5,920 nt of DNA. Source: Chloroflexota bacterium (lineage in GTDB: Bacteria > Chloroflexota > Anaerolineae > Ardenticatenales > Ardenticatenaceae). The notes under the pieces were generated by a model, which was given only the letters and a program-made list of their open reading frames with translations, did not search any database and was not told the DNA's origin. Shown here in pieces: positions 5,422-5,920 of the stretch (the first letter of the stretch is position 1; each line of letters opens with the position of its first letter). Both the position numbers and the translations under genes were made by a program. The stretch lies in assembly GCA_003520455.1 (NCBI GenBank), contig DOUV01000666.1, positions 1-5,920 of the forward strand, read 5' to 3'.

Positions 5422-5920
5422 CCATCGCCTCCTTCACCGGGCGGTGCGTAGAGCCGTGCGAGCCGGGCGGGGGGCACACCGAGTCTGTAGAGCAAGAGGA
5501 TCGATGCCCAGGTTGCGATCGTTCGCACCACCCGCCCGCGATAGCGCCGCGCCGACGTCGTGACGGTCAGCGGCAGACAGGCGGTCGGCCCAAGTTGCTC
5601 CAGGCGCCGCACGAAATCGTAGTCTTCCATGATCGGATCATTGCGAAAGCCACTGAGGGCCGCGAAGACCTCCCGGCGGACAAAGATCGCGCTGTCGCCG
5701 TAGTACACATTCAGCCACTGCTGCTGCGCCCGATAGTAGGCGGTGAACAGACGGCTGGCAACATCCCGGCCTTCAAAGCGCAGCCGGAAATTCCCCCCAA
5801 CGAGGGCCGGGTCGGTGGCGGCGGTGCGCACCGCGTCCAGGCTCCCTGGCGGCAGGGCTGTATCGGCGTGGAGGAAGAGGAGTACCTCGCCCTGGGCCGC
5901 CGCCGCTCCTGCGTTGAGCT
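5418..5920 (-). CDS. Family 2 glycosyltransferase, rSAM/selenodomain-associated transferase type (5' end outside window)
   Basis: This is the C-terminal 166 or so residues of a family 2 (GT-A fold) glycosyltransferase; the gene continues past the right edge. From the edge it reads LNAGAAAAQGEVLLFLHADT, in which HAD takes the place of the metal-binding DxD. GGNFRLRFEG, then YYGDSAIFVRREVFAALSGF and NDPIMEDYDFVRRLEQLG follow, with the acidic ED expected to hold the catalytic base. The end is LTVTTSARRYRGRVVRTIATW and LLLYRLGVPPARLARLYAPP. The NAGA...LLFLHADT, YGD-x-A-IFVRR, MED and VTTSARR combination matches the TIGR04283-type 'rSAM/selenodomain-associated transferase 2' family as I know it. 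The frame is open through a GTG at 5829-5831, which is internal, not the start. The sugar donor and acceptor are unknown. The stop overlaps the cysQ start by 4 nt, so both form one operon whose promoter lies outside the window. Confidence 0.88.
   Translation of the reverse strand, partial: LNAGAAAAQGEVLLFLHADTALPPGSLDAVRTAATDPALVGGNFRLRFEGRDVASRLFTAYYRAQQQWLNVYYGDSAIFVRREVFAALSGFRNDPIMEDYDFVRRLEQLGPTACLPLTVTTSARRYRGRVVRTIATWASILLLYRLGVPPARLARLYAPPGEGGDG
5428..5434 (-). promoter_or_regulatory. Ribosome-binding site fixing the TTG start
   Basis: AAGGAGG on the minus strand, 6 nt before TTG 5421, is a near-consensus Shine-Dalgarno sequence lying within the last codons of the upstream glycosyltransferase gene. 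It decides for the TTG and against the nearer, out-of-frame ATG at 5425. Confidence 0.7.

Noticed and set aside
4444..5451. Plus-strand open frame of 335 codons
   Set aside because: It is antisense to the complete CysQ-family gene with all its metal-site motifs, and it begins inside the palindromic spacer.

Overview
The window is a GC-rich bacterial segment. A degenerate remnant of a 2-oxoacid dehydrogenase E2 gene lies on the plus strand at the left. From about 1302 to the right edge, seven genes run on the minus strand. No rRNA, tRNA, CRISPR array, transposase or phage gene was seen. The E2 lipoyl-domain style, a selenodomain/rSAM-associated type family 2 glycosyltransferase and a 'cctgtcctgagc...tgtcgaaggg' type dispersed repeat would fit Chloroflexota or another GC-rich environmental lineage. 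That placement is an inference; there is no taxonomic marker gene.

Layout, left to right. Positions 1-402 hold no supportable gene. Positions 415 to about 1100 (+) encode an acyltransferase E2 protein: lipoyl domain, E3-binding domain and the first helix of the catalytic domain. It is broken by three single-base losses and then truncated. Positions 1090-1301 are a convergent intergenic zone with nested inverted repeats beginning where E2 homology stops. A 310-residue cysteine-rich putative metal-binding protein (1302-2234, -) has its own well-formed promoter, bracketed by an 11-bp inverted repeat.

Next is a compact four-gene minus-strand operon, transcribed right to left: a CDP-alcohol phosphatidyltransferase (3629-4237), a 120-residue membrane protein (3263-3625), a RimJ/RimL-type GNAT acetyltransferase (2676-3266) and a 96-residue unknown protein (2375-2665). 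Gaps are 3 nt, a 4-nt overlap and 10 nt. A 356-bp gene-free stretch (4238-4593), unusually dense in palindromes, separates this operon from an upstream minus-strand pair. That pair is a family 2 glycosyltransferase, cut by the right edge, and a CysQ/inositol-monophosphatase family phosphatase that starts at a TTG codon overlapping the glycosyltransferase stop.

Functionally, the right part suggests envelope lipid or glycan metabolism (CDP-alcohol phosphatidyltransferase, small membrane protein, glycosyltransferase) with a phosphatase of the nucleotide/inositol phosphate superfamily. A joint pathway is inferred from proximity only. I see no clear evidence of a wholly new system. The points most worth a second look are the E2 remnant and its breakpoint, the cysteine-rich protein with its bracketed promoter, and the palindrome cluster at 4382-4558.
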